This document shows, in pieces, positions 22,510 to 34,918 of a stretch of DNA of 64,000 nt. The stretch lies in assembly GCA_027604005.1 (NCBI GenBank), contig JADGJT010000012.1:1-64000 (forward strand). The letters run 5' to 3'. The stretch comes from Dinochytrium kinnereticum. Taxonomy: Eukaryota > Chytridiomycota > Chytridiomycetes > Chytridiales > Chytridiaceae. Each line of letters starts with the position of its first letter. The first letter of the stretch is position 1. The notes beneath the pieces are model-generated. The model did no database searches. It was not told the origin of the DNA and saw nothing but the letters and a program-made list of their open reading frames with translations. The translations under genes were made by a program, and so were the position numbers.

Positions 22510-23904
22510 GATTATGGTTGATGCGATGCAGATGTCGGGGGTGGGGAAGACAGACGGGGGTGCTGAAGTGGAAGAGCACAGCTGAAGTGTGTTGCGTTCG
22601 AGATGAACGCACAAAATACTTGCGGTTTCCCCTTTTGACCAAGTGCACCAGATTTGACAACTTTGTGGCCGTTGATGTCTCACAACGGGTTGTTCGTTTT
22701 GTGTTCTGGTAAAGTGGACAGGGAGGCAAACAGCTTTGATTGTCAATCCTGTTGGTTGGAATGCTGTAGATGTTAGTCGGCGCAGTCGCGATCCGGTGAC
22801 AGTTAGTCGGGGCAGTCGGGATCCGGTTATCACCGTAGAATCGTACGGAGCAAAGTTAGGCGTGATCTGCGCGTTGCTAACAACACTCCTGAGGGCGATT
22901 AATGGAATGGCTTTGGATATGACCAGCGCTTGCTCTCAAGCTCCTTCCATGGTCCTCACTCCTGAGGATCTCGGACCTCCGCGGCTTGATTATTGGCGGG
23001 ATAAAGGATAAGGCCACGGACCACGGGCCTTTGCGTTGATATCAGCCTTTGACTTTTCCACCGGGCGATGCAGATTCAATGGCTGCTTATTCAACAGGTG
23101 AATTTTACTACGTTTGGAGTAAAATGTTGATGGGAGATACCTCTTAAAGATTTAACAAGATGACCTTATCATTCATGAGCTGGGATATGTTCAATTTAAT
23201 CTAGCATAAAAAAGCATACAATATGCTTAAGATCCCATCTCCTTATCGCTTTGCCTTGGGACGAAGATGGCATTCCCAGAAGTAGGTTGCAAGTAATCTA
23301 AGTCGCCATTAGGAATATTTATGTAGAATACTTAAGACTGTCGTTCTCTCTTCCTTAGGGGTACTCAGGATTAATTCGAACGTGAATGTTAAATAATGAA
23401 TAGAAGAATTTTATGTTAAGGGGCTGTTTTTATTTTTGCCAATCTCTTTTGATGGTATTCAAACGTTTTGTTGTTTTAATATCCAAGCCATTGATAGGAC
23501 TGCTGGATGGTGGGGGGCAGTGATTTTAACGTTTCGACCTTGACCATAAAGATTGAACCTGATATCACGTGACCTGAATTCTGATGCCAAATAGACCGTC
23601 TCGCCATTGTGTGACCACCCTCTTTCAATTCAGAGAATCAACGCATGTGAGTACCTCTGCTGACGATGGGATCGATGATGCAGTGAGATGCATTGCAGTT
23701 GGGTGTCTATGGATGATGTCTTTTGTTGACGATAACAAATTGGAAGGAGCTGCATGCTGATAGTGATGGCATGATGGATGGATGGATGGGATGGATGGAT
23801 TGATGAGAGGTTCAGAATCCTTGCATTCCTAACAGCCTCTGAACCCTTTTCAACCACAGTAAGGACGTTAGTCGACCCCCTCATTCAAACTTAATCTATA
23901 CAAA
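22510..23904. other. Divergent promoter region, thioredoxin / eS12
   Basis: A 1.4-kb non-coding spacer between thioredoxin (-) and ribosomal protein eS12 (+). Apart from the tandem repeat at 22771-22830 and the short ATGG microsatellite at about 23770-23802, no feature is supported. Confidence 0.35.
22771..22830. repeat. Two-copy 30-bp tandem repeat
   Basis: Two adjacent 30-nt units share GTTAGTCGG, GCAGTCG and GATCCGGT with few substitutions (22771-22800 and 22801-22830). They lie about 260 nt upstream of the thioredoxin start codon. The function is unknown; they could be a duplicated regulatory element or chance duplication. Confidence 0.6.
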
Positions 23905-24472
23905 ATGTCGACTGAAGGAGATGCCGTTGAGGTCGAGGTTGTCGAGGTTTCCGCCGACGCCCCCCGTGGACAGATGACTGTTGAGGAGGCCCTTCAGGAG
24001 GTCCTCAAGAAGGCCCTCGTCAACGACGGTCTTGCCCGTGGTCTTAGGGAGTGTGTCAAGGCTCTTGACCGGTGAGTGTTGCGCCCCCTTTTTTTTATAT
24101 TCGCATCAGATTGATTTAGATTTGAAAAATAGTCGCCAGGCCCATCTCTGCGTTTACGTCGAGACCTGCACTGAGAAGGAGTACATCAAGCTAGTTGAGG
24201 CCCTCTGCGCTGAGCACAACGTCAATGTTATCCGTGTCTCTGACGCTAAGAAGCTCGGCGAGTGGGTCGGTCTTTGCAAGATCGATGCCAACGGTGAGGC
24301 TAGGAAGGTCGTGGGATGCTCTTGCGTCGTCGTCAAGGACTTCGGAGAGGACTCTGAGGCCAGGAACATCCTCCTCAAGTATGTATTTTTTTCGTTACTG
24401 CAACTCGTCCACTTTTGCTCTCAAATTTTCTCTAATTACACTATCCGTCACAGCTCTTTCCAGAGCCGTTAA
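23905..24472 (+). CDS. RPS12: 40S ribosomal protein eS12
   Basis: Three exons, join(23905-24071, 24133-24378, 24454-24472), give 143 aa, matching the family length. The acidic N-terminus is followed by [19 protein letters not shown] and [14 protein letters not shown], then [52 protein letters not shown] and [18 protein letters not shown]. These are the eS12 signature blocks (an L7Ae-type RNA-binding fold) of the small ribosomal subunit. The last coding exon is only 19 nt and encodes the end NSFQSR. Expression should be high and constitutive. Confidence 0.97.
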
Positions 24473-24979
24473 TGGGGTTGGGGCAATTAACAGTTCACTA
24501 TTGAAGCTGGTGTGATTGCTGTGGTGGTCAGATGCGCGACACGGAAATTTTTGCACAGTGGTCCTTTTTTCCTGTAGGATTATTGTGTATGAAGGTGAGG
24601 CTTTGGAACATGGAAATATTTTTTTTCTCTCCTTTCTGGCGATGATGATTGTGGACGCTCCCTCTTCTGAAAATGAAATGTGGAAAATGTCCAACCGGAA
24701 TCATATGTTAATGTCTGAGCCGCTTTTTTTTACGTTTAATTTCCGATATTCTTGTCGACAGAAACTAACCTTGTGATACTTTGCTCTACTTACATAGTTC
24801 TTTCAACGTTCTCTGTACTCGTCCATCGTGAGCTCACCGGCTTTGATTTTGAATAAATTGCTCTGTTTCGGCTGGGTGCTGATCCTCGCACCTCAAATTC
24901 TTGCTCAAGTTTGAAAATGTATTAAGGATGTTGATGTCATTATTACATTACATGAGTGTGGATGCATCCAACAACTTCC
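24473..24979. other. Convergent 3' spacer
   Basis: 3' flank of eS12 facing the 3' end of SEN34. T-rich; no coding feature is supported. Confidence 0.3.
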
Positions 24980-26341
24980 TCACCTCCACCCAGTCCACTC
25001 ATATCCAAACACCACAACGTTTCCCTTAGAATCACCAGTCTTGACCTTGACTAGATTCAATGGCCCGTCCCAAGAACATAAAAGTCGCCGCTTCTTCGTC
25101 CCCCTTGCCACTCTGGCCATGGCGACAAGATCCAGAACGGGAATGAGTTCTGAATGTCCATGAATAGTCAGGATAAAGGTTGAGTGGTGTTGGAGGGGAT
25201 CGCCTTTAGTAAAAAGAAAAAAAGCATTATAATGATGAAAGAATTCAAATTACCCATTTTGTGGTTAACATGTAAAAAAGCCGTAAAAGTCAGATTAACA
25301 CACCTGGGTAAATCAAAAAGTCACCACCAAACTTAACACCAGACATCAAATAACCCTCGACGATATCCACTAAACCCCGCTTCCAAATTCCCCAAAAAAC
25401 GAGACATCTTGTAGTTTCCAGCTCTGTCAGCTCATTTAAAAACTTTATCCATTTCTCCTCTGAGAGAGGGACGGGACGGTACCATGGAGAGGCGGAGGAT
25501 GCAGTGCGAGGTCCAAGAGAAAGAGGCGCCGTTGAGGAGGAGGATGTGAACGGAGGCTTTTTTTCGGCCATGGAGGTCATGCGATTGTGAACGGATGATT
25601 TGGGGGGAGGATTAAGGTCCATTTTAGACTTTTCTGCGGAGGTTGGGATGGTAGTTTCCGTGACAGGATGATCGGATATTACGACCAAGGACGAGGAAGA
25701 TGAATCCAGTAGATCGTGTTCAGATGCCGTCATGAATACTTCGGATCCTTCAACAGAGTCTAATGATCCTCGGCCACCCATGTCCACTTTGGTCTCGGAT
25801 TCCACGTCTTTGGCTATCGACCGCTCCGACTTGACCTCTCGACTCTTATCCCTCCTTTCCTCTTCCACGCGAAGCATACCAGCATGCTTAACAAGATCTT
25901 CTACACAGACAGGTTGATGTGACTCCCTATCATCCAAAATTGTAATCAAGCCTTTTTAACCATCCGCATTAGCACATGAAGGTTCTCAAAGAAAACAAAA
26001 CCAAAAACATGCAGAAACGCAAATAAACAATAACAAGTCACCTTCCATCCAAAGAGCAACAACTTCCTCCAAGCACAGTGTTAAAGGAAGTCCCATGAAC
26101 TGGTTTTGTGAGGGATGAGCAGGCAGCGAGCCAGACCATTGCCCCAGAATTCGATGTTTGGATCGAAGGACAATGCCGTCTGATAAGGATGGTTCGTTAG
26201 ACTGAAAAATGACTTGTTCAAGGGATAAATGATTTCACCATTTGCATCCCATACGAATGCAATGAAGGGCCGCATTCTTTTGCCGTCGCCGATGGGTGTT
26301 GAGGGAAGGCAGCGGATGTGGATGGGGATCTTCGAAGACAT
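24980..26341 (-). CDS. SEN34: tRNA-splicing endonuclease subunit SEN34
   Basis: Four exons (26341-26239, 26179-26042, 25951-25304, 25203-24980) give 370 aa. In the family, SEN34 is one of two catalytic subunits of the nuclear/mitochondrial tRNA intron endonuclease and cuts the 3' splice site. The N-terminal domain has AFVWDANDGIVLRSKHRILG, a serine-proline link and QNQFMGLPLTLCLEEVVAL. A Ser/Glu-rich disordered linker of about 130 residues follows. The catalytic domain carries YLMSGVKFGGDFLIYPGDPL then QHHSTFIL, holding the expected Tyr and His, and ends with VVVFGYEWTGWR. The family usually has YPGDPLRYHAHF; the QHHSTF version keeps a His but changes its surroundings. The gene runs tail-to-tail with eS12. 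Confidence 0.93.
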
Positions 26342-26463
26342 CTCATGACAATTTCATGATGAGGTGGTGGACCTTTTGACTGGCTTTAAACAAAGGCTAA
26401 TCTATTTACTGTAATCTCAAGCGTAGACCAACTTCACTCTCTCTAACCATCACCCCGAGCAAT

Positions 26464-28013
26464 TCAGCCCCTTAATCTACTCCACAAATCTTCGGTTGAG
26501 AAATAGACTCCTCTAACATGTCTGAACCCTTTAAACGCGGTTCGCCCATGCAGCATCCGGTGGTTATCGTAGAGAATAAGATCACCCGATTCGAGCCGGA
26601 ACTGCATGCGGAACGGAGAATTCGGGTCGCGAACTATCTTCGCGAGGGTGTCATAGGCTTTATACCAGCGTGGCATGGAATTGAATGGGACGGATGTGAA
26701 GGGGGCTTTTTGGTACGTATGGGTGTTATTTGGAAATAATGAGTTAGATCGGAATTGATGGAAAGGATAATAATAAGCATAGAGATATTATAACGAAACA
26801 ACAGCAGCAAAGGAAGTAAAGAAGCCCAACATACCATGAGTAAAATACGAATACCGAACTTGCCTCAAATTCCCCATCTCATCCACGTCCAAAATAGGCC
26901 TAACTTCACAACTTCTAAACTTTTTCTGCCTTCTGTCAAAAGAAACCTTCACAGTCGTCAAAAGGCTCCACTCTTCCTCATGGTTTTCTCTCATAAAATC
27001 GCTCACAGCCTTCATGTCCACAAGCAAGCTATCACCCTCACCATATCTCTCGGAAGGTTTAATTCCGTGAAGCATTTGAAACCCAGGAGGGTTTGGTATG
27101 AAGGGCTGGTCCGTGTGGACTTCGACCTCTGATCCCGTGTAGCCTAGTTTTATGGTTATTTTGGGGTTGGGATGAGCGGGTTACCAAGCTGGTCCGTGTT
27201 TTGATTGGTTGTATTTTTGCTGGGCATTAGATCCTCAATACGTCCAAAGTGAGTGTGGATCACGTCCTTGCCTGGCGGCAGAAAGTCATGACTATACGCG
27301 AAGGAATGAAATAAGAATGTTGTTTCTGGTAAGATTTATGGAACAGGGATAAGATGAAAGAGAGACAAAACACCTTACATGATCGCTTCAGTGTCCATTC
27401 CACGTCCCTTGACGACAACAGCTCCAAAACTCTCCATCCGATTCAGCATCATTCTTCTATACTCATCCGCCCAAGCATTCCCATTCCTAGCATTCAGCGT
27501 TTCTCCTTCAATTCTCTTAACCCCAAACCTCTCCAACAGACTTTTAAAATCGATCTCCAACTCCTCCAACCCAGCTATCCCAACGCCCTTCCCAGCCGCA
27601 ACCTTACTCATTTGAGCCAAGTGCGAGCATTCACCACCAGGCCGGTCATAAGCGTACTCTCTCAACCAGTCTCCAGTGTAAAAAGACACATGCCCATCAT
27701 CCCAAACCACCGAAAGCCCATTCTGCCTCCATTCAACTGATTTTGGGAAGATGTTCTCGGACACATCAAGCGAGTCGATAATACGTTCACCAGTTTTCGG
27801 GTGTCTGCATCCATGCGGGTTGGTTTGGCATGAGCAGTTGTGCCGAAGCCAGCGGTAGTGGAACCTTGTGGTGGGTTCGGTTAAACCGATTGTAATCGAA
27901 GGGATCTCCAGAAAGTTCGGATGGAGGGTGATGGGTTGCAGTGGAAAGGTTGCAACGGTGTAAAGGCGCACTGGCCGGAAGGGAAGACGCAGATGAAGGC
28001 GTCGAGCGAGCAT
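26464..28013 (-). CDS. Gamma-butyrobetaine-hydroxylase-like Fe(II)/2-oxoglutarate dioxygenase, mitochondrial
   Basis: Four exons (28013-27379, 27291-27185, 27143-26835, 26705-26464) give 430 aa. I start at MLARRLHLRLPFRPVRL because it is a clear mitochondrial presequence (Arg-rich, no acidic residues). The N-terminal zinc-binding part has RWLRHNCSCQTNPHGCRHP, as in gamma-butyrobetaine and trimethyllysine hydroxylases. The TauD-type fold supplies the iron ligands in EVHTDQPF (His-x-Asp) and the distal His in DNHRMLHGRTAF, followed by an Arg for 2-oxoglutarate. The family acts in carnitine synthesis, so the substrate is gamma-butyrobetaine or trimethyllysine; sequence alone does not separate them here. 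Family members are usually about 400 aa, which fits. The stop is 122 bp from the SEN34 start on the same strand. Confidence 0.9.
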
Positions 28014-28688
28014 GCTTGACGGGTTGTAATTCAAGTTGTCAAAAGCACGACATTCTTTGTCAGCATACCGAATTATAACAGCGCTCGCGTTTGCAGGGCA
28101 TAATACATCCACTCCCCTGCAGAAAAGATAAACCTTGCCCGATCCGATTGAAATATGGGTAAATTGCAATGCTTCGACAGCAACGCGATGCCATCTGCCG
28201 TCATTATTGGTATCATAACCCAAATAGGGAGTAGATTATGTTTTGTATTTAAAGGTTGATAAATATTAAACATGAAGAAACGGAGATACGATATCGAAGC
28301 CAAAGCAAAGAAGTACGCGTACATCAATTGAAGATGAGACCTAAAAAAGTTTCAATGAGCTAGTTTGTTGTTGCTTCTTGCATAGAATGCTTCTATTGAT
28401 GATAAACTTGTGCAAAATGAAACATTTTTACCATGATAATTCACGAATATGGTTGAAGCGCAATATTTACAGACATGGACATGATAGCCTTCTTTACCTT
28501 GATGAACTCTGGTTCTACAGCCGTAGAATGCAACCATGTTCCCCTTGACGCCAAATAGTCCCCCAAAGCTGTGATCTTGATTTTCTCACCGGCGAGAAAT
28601 ATAGCACCACAGTCTTTGCCACAGCCCAAGGCCAGGATAAAAAAACATAAAGGCACCACACCATAAAGAGGCAATAAATAAATGGAGT
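28014..28688. other. Upstream spacer of the dioxygenase gene
   Basis: About 675 bp between two minus-strand genes. A 77-codon frame at 28441-28674 starts with a hydrophobic, cysteine-containing segment (MPLYGVVPLCFFILALGCG) but has no further support. I treat the region as non-coding. Confidence 0.3.
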
Positions 28689-30305
28689 TTATTCATCCTG
28701 GACCTTCCGGCCGACACGTTTCTCAACTTTGCTCTCAACCTTGCTATCAATAGTGCAAATATCACCCTCGCAAGTAACTCCCTCGGGGACGTCAGTCTAA
28801 TAAACCAAAAAAAAAAAGGAATAAGAAGTTAATTCAGAAACCAATAACACATTATTAAGAAGATACCAAAACCAATTTCGTCCACACCTTAGTCTCAGTC
28901 TTCGCAGACTTCTCTTCATCGCTGGCAAACTTCTTGATAGTAGAGGGGTCACGATCGGTAGCGTTCTCGGCCTCCTTGTCGAGCTATAAAATTCCATTTT
29001 ATAAAACCCGATATTTTAGTAAGATGTTATCAAGAGCAAGAATATCGGCAGGAAAGGAAAACAGGAGACTTAGAAAAAAAAAGGTTAACTCACCGCCTCC
29101 AGGAACTTCTTGTCATGAGGGTTTCCCATCCAAACAACTTTGTTATCGTTGTTGAGGATCAAGCAAAACGGAATCCCCTTGCTGAGGGAACGGTCAAAGA
29201 TGAGGTTTTTGGCGGTCTTCTTTGCATCCCAGAAGAGGTTATACTCAATCTTGGGGCCGAGGTGGAGAAGGAACTCTTTGATGACATCAACCTTCTCTTC
29301 AAAGGTTATACTGGCAATGTTGACGTCCTTGTGGGCATATCTGAGGAGTGAACGGATTAATTATCATTTCTCACGGTAGGCGATAAGTCCGTTTTAGGTA
29401 ATTGGACGAAGAGCATTTAACAAACTGAATAAGGAAGGTAAGAGGGAAAAGGGGGTGGTCTGATTAAAGTTCAAGAGATAAGCACAGACTTTTTCGCCAA
29501 CTTTGAGAGCTCCTAATCATGAGAATATCAGAATGGGTAATCCGAAGACAAATAAAAGAAGGTAAAACTCACGGGGATCATAGTGCGGCAAGGAGCACAC
29601 CAACTGCACATTGCAATAAGAAGAGTTATTATTATTAAAAAAAACTAGATTCAAAAAAGAAAGCCAAACCCACGTTGCCCAGAATTCAACCTTTACGGAA
29701 TTGAGAAATAATGTTAATTAACCAGTTTTACAGTAAATGATAATAAAGGAATGCAACAGCAGCTACAAATAAATGGAGAAAAACATTGGCGGAGGGATTG
29801 GTAGTATGAAGCAATAAAGGGTAGACTACACAAGCAATGCCAAGATCAAACATACCACAGTCACAACCCTCTTTCCTTCAGGATGAGGTTCACCAATGGT
29901 AACAGGCTCACCCTTTAGCAAAACAAGATTATCGATCTTAGCCACAGGGGTCGCAAAGAATTCCTCATCAGGGCCATCGTAGGTCACCCAACTGGGGACC
30001 AATCTGTTTATGATCTCATTGAGAAGCAAGTACCCAACGATCATCATTCCCATTCGAGAGGAAGTATCCAGCTCCATCTGGTACATCTTCGCGATATAAT
30101 CAATCGCATTCGTCAAGAATAATCCTGTGAATAGGGGCCTTGCGACAGGGAAGATCTTGCGAATGGTCTTCTTGACGGCGTTGCTGACAGTTTTCTTGCC
30201 CTTCTCCACAGTAACATCCTCTTCAGCCTTTGCGGCGGCCCTTGCGGCCACAACGGGCGAGACCTTGGACTCTCCGGAGGCCGTCTTCCTTGACTTTGGG
30301 GGCAT
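28689..30305 (-). CDS. Membrane-anchored thioredoxin-like protein
   Basis: Seven exons (30305-29856, 29690-29674, 29603-29573, 29512-29490, 29340-29094, 28983-28888, 28796-28689) give 323 aa. Three consecutive exons of 17, 31 and 23 nt encode the redox site region: VEFWATWCAPCRTMIPEL. The CAPC motif (about 158-161) and the later KGIPFCLIL (cis-Pro) are those of a thioredoxin fold with TlpA/ResA-like character. The first 55 residues are Lys/Ala-rich, and 60-115 contain hydrophobic stretches (RPLFTGLFLTNAIDYI, MGMMIVGYLLLNEIINRL), so the protein is likely membrane-bound. The C-terminus is charged (KVESKVEKRVGRKVQDE). It probably reduces or isomerises disulphides at a membrane, possibly mitochondrial or ER; the compartment is not decided by the sequence. 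Confidence 0.88.
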
Positions 30306-32369
30306 GATGCTGTTGACGAGGTGAAAAGTGTTTGTTTGACTTGTACCACTGCACGCGTTTGCACAAGAAGATGAAGTGCAGCTTTTTCCACTGCATCCGA
30401 TAGATGGGGAGAGTGATGAGAGCTATGAAAGGCAGACTAGAGGGAGGATGGGTGGGATGGGAAGCCTCTCTTGTCGCGCACAGTTGATTAAAATGATGGG
30501 GATTGATTGTATACCGGTAATCGAAACTGGCATCGAGCTTATTATACCTATGGTTCTTGTTTTTCACTCTTTTTGAATCACCTCCGAGCAGCTGCAACAA
30601 AAGGCTTGTGTATGATCTAGAAGTATAGGGATGCGATGAGTTTGAGTGCCCAGTGGAATCACGACATTGCAATGCTTGAGTATGTCTTGAAGTCTCCTAC
30701 ATCGCATGAGGCATGTCGAAGAAACCATTAAACCCACTCAAGTAAGTACTCTGTAGTTGCAAAAAGCTGCGCGGAGTTGGCCATTTCGGTTTTACTGTGA
30801 GTGATGCTTCGAACAGGAAAGGAAGTACTAGTTGACCTGTCCAGGCGCGTTTGGCGTATATGTCTGAAACACCCATCTCGCAAGTGGACGCGTCCGTCAA
30901 ATATGGATTTTTTGTGCCGTACATTTATTTCATAATATCGTAGTTCAGTTTATGTGATTGAAATATTCAAATCTGTCCGTACTTTCTACATTAGTGAATT
31001 AAATATCAGAGGCAAATGGGTAGCCTCCAGCCAATGCTTGTTCTCAAATGGAAGTGAAATACTTTGAGATCTCATGACGAATGGCTTATTGGTTTTACAG
31101 AAGGTGGTGGTTCTTTTGTAGTTTATTATCGAGGTGATCGTTGCTATGTTTTGGTGTTGGCAAGGTTATATCCTTCCCCACCGGGGGTCTGAACCAGCTC
31201 TAAGGACTAAAACGGTATAAACAGACAATTTCACCATGAAGACAATGTAATATATTCATAGTATTCCACTGAAAGATACTCGTCCACACACGTACAAAGT
31301 GTATAGCCACCGAATGGGCCAACAGCTTTTAAACCTTCCAATGTGACATGCGTCCCCACGCGCTCTTGTAAAGCATAAGAATTTCCGCATCGCCCACCCA
31401 TGCAGCATCAGCGTTGAGCGGCAGCGCAGGAAGCCGACGACGGAAAGGCATGCCACGACATCGCCGTCGCAGCCGCAGCGACGTCTGCATTGGCATCGTC
31501 TCGCTCAAGGTCTTTCATGTGCGCGTGACCATCAATGACTTGTGTTCCACAAACCAGGTGTTTTTCCGATTCAATTTCTTATTGGAGCAGAGAGGAAAAA
31601 AAGAAAGAAAGTGACCAACCGACACCACAACGACGGCTGAAAGAAGAGCTAAAGGAAGGCACAACCAGCGACGCGAAGCTGCTCACTTCAACGCGTTGAA
31701 GGCTGCATACAGAGTGTGGATTACGATGGCGATGCGAAGGCTTTGGAGACGCATTGAGTACACGCATCCATCCATTCATTCATGCATTCATTCATTCATT
31801 GAGAGACAAAATATATAATAAAGTATCCATGAACCCTCCTTCTTTACGATGCAGCGATTAAGCACATGCAGCACCAAGATAAACACGCCGATCAGCCGCC
31901 AGCCAACGGGCGATTGGGGGGGTGGGGGGGCGCGATACTTTATTCTGAAAAAACAAACGGGCGATCCAGATCCATTTTCCTTGCGAAACGCATCTTGCAC
32001 TCAAAGGTCAACTTTTGCACTTTTGCATATTTATAATTTTCGGCCCATCTCCGACCCTTTCCTTTCCACCTCTGCTCCCCAAAGGTCGAAAGAGCCTCTT
32101 GCGCAGACATTAGCCTCCTTTCCTTCGACTGAAGCAATCCTGTCGCTTGCGGAAACGCGGATTGAACCAAGGTTTCACTTTGCAAGTTAAACGCATCTTT
32201 TCGAAAAGTCAAAAAAAGAGAAAAGAGCGATCAAGGTTCGCTTTACTTCTGGCTTGATTTGGGACGAAAGAGTGGCGGCAGAACGACTTCAAGTTTTGGT
32301 CGTTTTTCTACTGCCGTTCATATTACTGCTGCAGCCTAACCTCTTTGCCTTGGATCTGATTCAGACGTC
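30306..32369. other. Divergent promoter region upstream of SDHA
   Basis: About 2 kb between the minus-strand thioredoxin-like gene and SDHA. Short open frames in all phases look random. It contains an ATTC-type microsatellite at about 31763-31801 and a G-rich run at 31913-31931. No gene is supported. Confidence 0.35.
31763..31801. repeat. CATT/CATC microsatellite
   Basis: A run of CATC and CATT tetramers (ATCCATCCATTCATTCATGC and so on) about 570 nt upstream of the SDHA start. A simple-sequence repeat without evident function. Confidence 0.6.
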
Positions 32370-34918
32370 ATGTTCCGTTTCAACAAAGTCCTGACCCGCT
32401 CTGTAAGTCCCCGGCTGGCTTCTCTTTATGTGAGACCGACTCGAATCCCAACTAACCATTATGATAATGATTCCTTTCACACCACTGCTTTTAGGCGCGG
32501 ACCATCCCTTCCAGTACGTCCTTTGCCTTTTTCTTTCTTTCATCTCTTTGAGACCATCCATTGGAACTAACCCACTCATTCCTTCACCAGTTCCCGCTCG
32601 CTCCTTCCACCGCACTACCCCTGCCCGCCTCGTCACCTCCAGCCAGCCCCTGAGAGCAAAGGCTGCCGATGTACGTCCCCTTATCCCCGTTGTATACCAT
32701 GTGACCGATCCTAACCTCAATTTCTTTCAAAAACCAGACTCCCCTCTCCGCTGCCTACCCCATCATTGACCACACCTACGATGCTATCGTTGTTGGAGCC
32801 GGTGGAGCCGGTCTTCGTGCTGCGTTCGGGCTTGCCTCGGAGGGATTCAACACTGCTTGCATTACCAAGCTTTTCCCTACTCGATCGCACACTGTTGCCG
32901 CGCAGGGTGGTATTAATGCTGCTCTTGGGAACATGACTGAGGATGACTGGAGATGGCATATGTATGATACCGTTAAAGGTTCAGACTGGCTCGGTGAGTT
33001 CTCTTTTCCTATTTTTTTTTTTGCAGGCCTCAGAACGAATCGGAGAGACATGGGATCGCTGATGCTTCTTATTTGAAAATAGGTGACCAGGACGCCATTC
33101 ACTACATGTGTCGTGAGGCTCCTAACTCTGTTATTGAGCTTGAGCACTATGGTGTCCCCTTCTCTCGTACTGAGGAAGGAAAGATTTACCAGCGTGCTTT
33201 TGGTGGGCAGTCTTTGAAGTACGGCAAGGGTATGTGATCATATGTCGTCATCGGTTTATTTTCCCAATTACTATACCCTCAACTGCCGGAATAATACCCC
33301 GATTGTCCTTTCTTTTAATTCCTTTTCAATAATTAGGTGGACAAGCCTACCGTTGCGCTGCCGTCGCCGACAGAACCGGTCACGCCCTCCTTCACACCCT
33401 CTACGGCCAGTCCCTCCGCTACAACACCACCTATTTCATCGAATACTTCGCCCTCGATCTCATTATGGAAAACGGGGAGTGCCGTGGTGTTATTGCTTTG
33501 AACATGGAGGATGGTACTCTCCACCGGTTCCGCTCCCACAAGACCGTCCTTGCTACCGGCGGTTACGGTCGTGCTTACTTTTCTTGCACCTCTGCTCACA
33601 CTTGCACCGGTGATGGTAACGCAATGGTCGCGAGGGCCGGATTGCCGCTGCAGGACTTGGAGTTTGTTCAGTTCCACCCCACTGGAATTTACGGTGCCGG
33701 GTGTTTGATCACTGAGGGTTCCCGTGGTGAGGGAGGTTACTTGTTAAACTCGGAGGGTGAGAGGTTTATGGAGAGGTACGCGCCCACTGCCAAGGATCTT
33801 GCTTCGAGGGATGTCGTGTCGAGGTCTATGACTATTGAGATTAGGGAGGGTAGGGGTGTCGGACCTGAGAAGGACCATTGCTACCTCCAGCTTTCCCACC
33901 TTCCTAAGGAGGTTCTTCACGAGAGGCTTCCTGGTATCTCTGAGACCGCCGCCATTTTCGCTGGTAAGTTCGCTCTTTGTCCAGATTTCTTCGAGTTTCT
34001 TTTTTTCTTCATGTATCTGACACAAACAAAAAGGTGTTGACGTGACAAAGGAGCCCATTCCTGTCCTTCCCACTGTCCACTACAACATGGGTGGTATTCC
34101 TACCCGCTACACCGGTGAAGTTATTACTCATGTCAACGGTAAAGACGAAGTTGTTCCTGGCCTCTACGCCGCCGGAGAGGCCGCTTGTGTCTCTGTCCAC
34201 GGAGCCAACCGTCTCGGAGCCAACTCCCTGCTCGATATTGTTGTCTTTGGTCGTGCTGCTGCTCACCACATTAAGGAGACTCTTGCCCCCAACACCCCGC
34301 ATAAGCCTTTGCCTAAGGACGCTGGCGCTAAGACCATTGCCAACTTGGATGCTGTTAGGTACGCCAACGGTGCGAACCCCACTGCGGATGTGAGGTTGAG
34401 GATGCAGAAGGTTATGCAGAACAGTGCCGCTGTCTTTAGGACTGAGTCGAGTCTGCAGGAGGGTGTCAGGAAAATTGACGAAGTTGCGGCTGTGGCAAAG
34501 GACTTGAAGGTGACTGACAGGTCGATGATTTGGTATGTATCCTTCCTTCTCTTTCTCATGCGAATTCCTTGTGGTTTTTCTCTTACCTTTTGGTTCCTTA
34601 TCATGCGATTGACCCCCTTTTTTTTTTAAATTTTTTCTCTTCAAAAGGAATACCGACCTGGTCGAGACCCTAGAGCTTCAGAATCTTATGACCAACGCCG
34701 TTCAGACCATGCACTCTGCTGCTGCCCGCAAGGAGTCTCGTGGCGCTCACGCCCGTGAAGACTACAAGGACCGTGACGACAAGGAATGGATGAAGCATAC
34801 CTTGTCATGGCACGATGATGCCACCCTTAAGACCAGGCTTGAGTACCGCCCCGTTATTCATACCACTTTGGATGAGAATGAGTGCAAGACTGTTCCTCCC
34901 GTCGCTCGTGTCTACTAA
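32370..34918 (+). CDS. SDHA: Succinate dehydrogenase flavoprotein subunit, mitochondrial
   Basis: Eight exons, join(32370-32402, 32495-32513, 32591-32670, 32738-32993, 33083-33229, 33337-33963, 34034-34532, 34648-34918), give 643 aa. This is the catalytic subunit of complex II: it oxidises succinate to fumarate with covalently bound FAD in the mitochondrial matrix. The Arg-rich presequence ([11 protein letters not shown] onward) is spread over three tiny exons, one only 19 nt. Then come the FAD fold ([19 protein letters not shown]), the flavin-linking [25 protein letters not shown], the active-site Arg in [53 protein letters not shown], and the C-terminal domain ending with ARVY. The length matches the family. 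Confidence 0.98.

Noticed and set aside
23765..23805. ATGG microsatellite as a regulatory element of eS12
   Set aside because: It is a simple-sequence repeat about 100 bp upstream of the start with nothing else to suggest function.
24980..30305. SEN34, dioxygenase and thioredoxin-like genes as a metabolic cluster
   Set aside because: Functions are unrelated (tRNA splicing, carnitine-type synthesis, redox) and spacing is ordinary.
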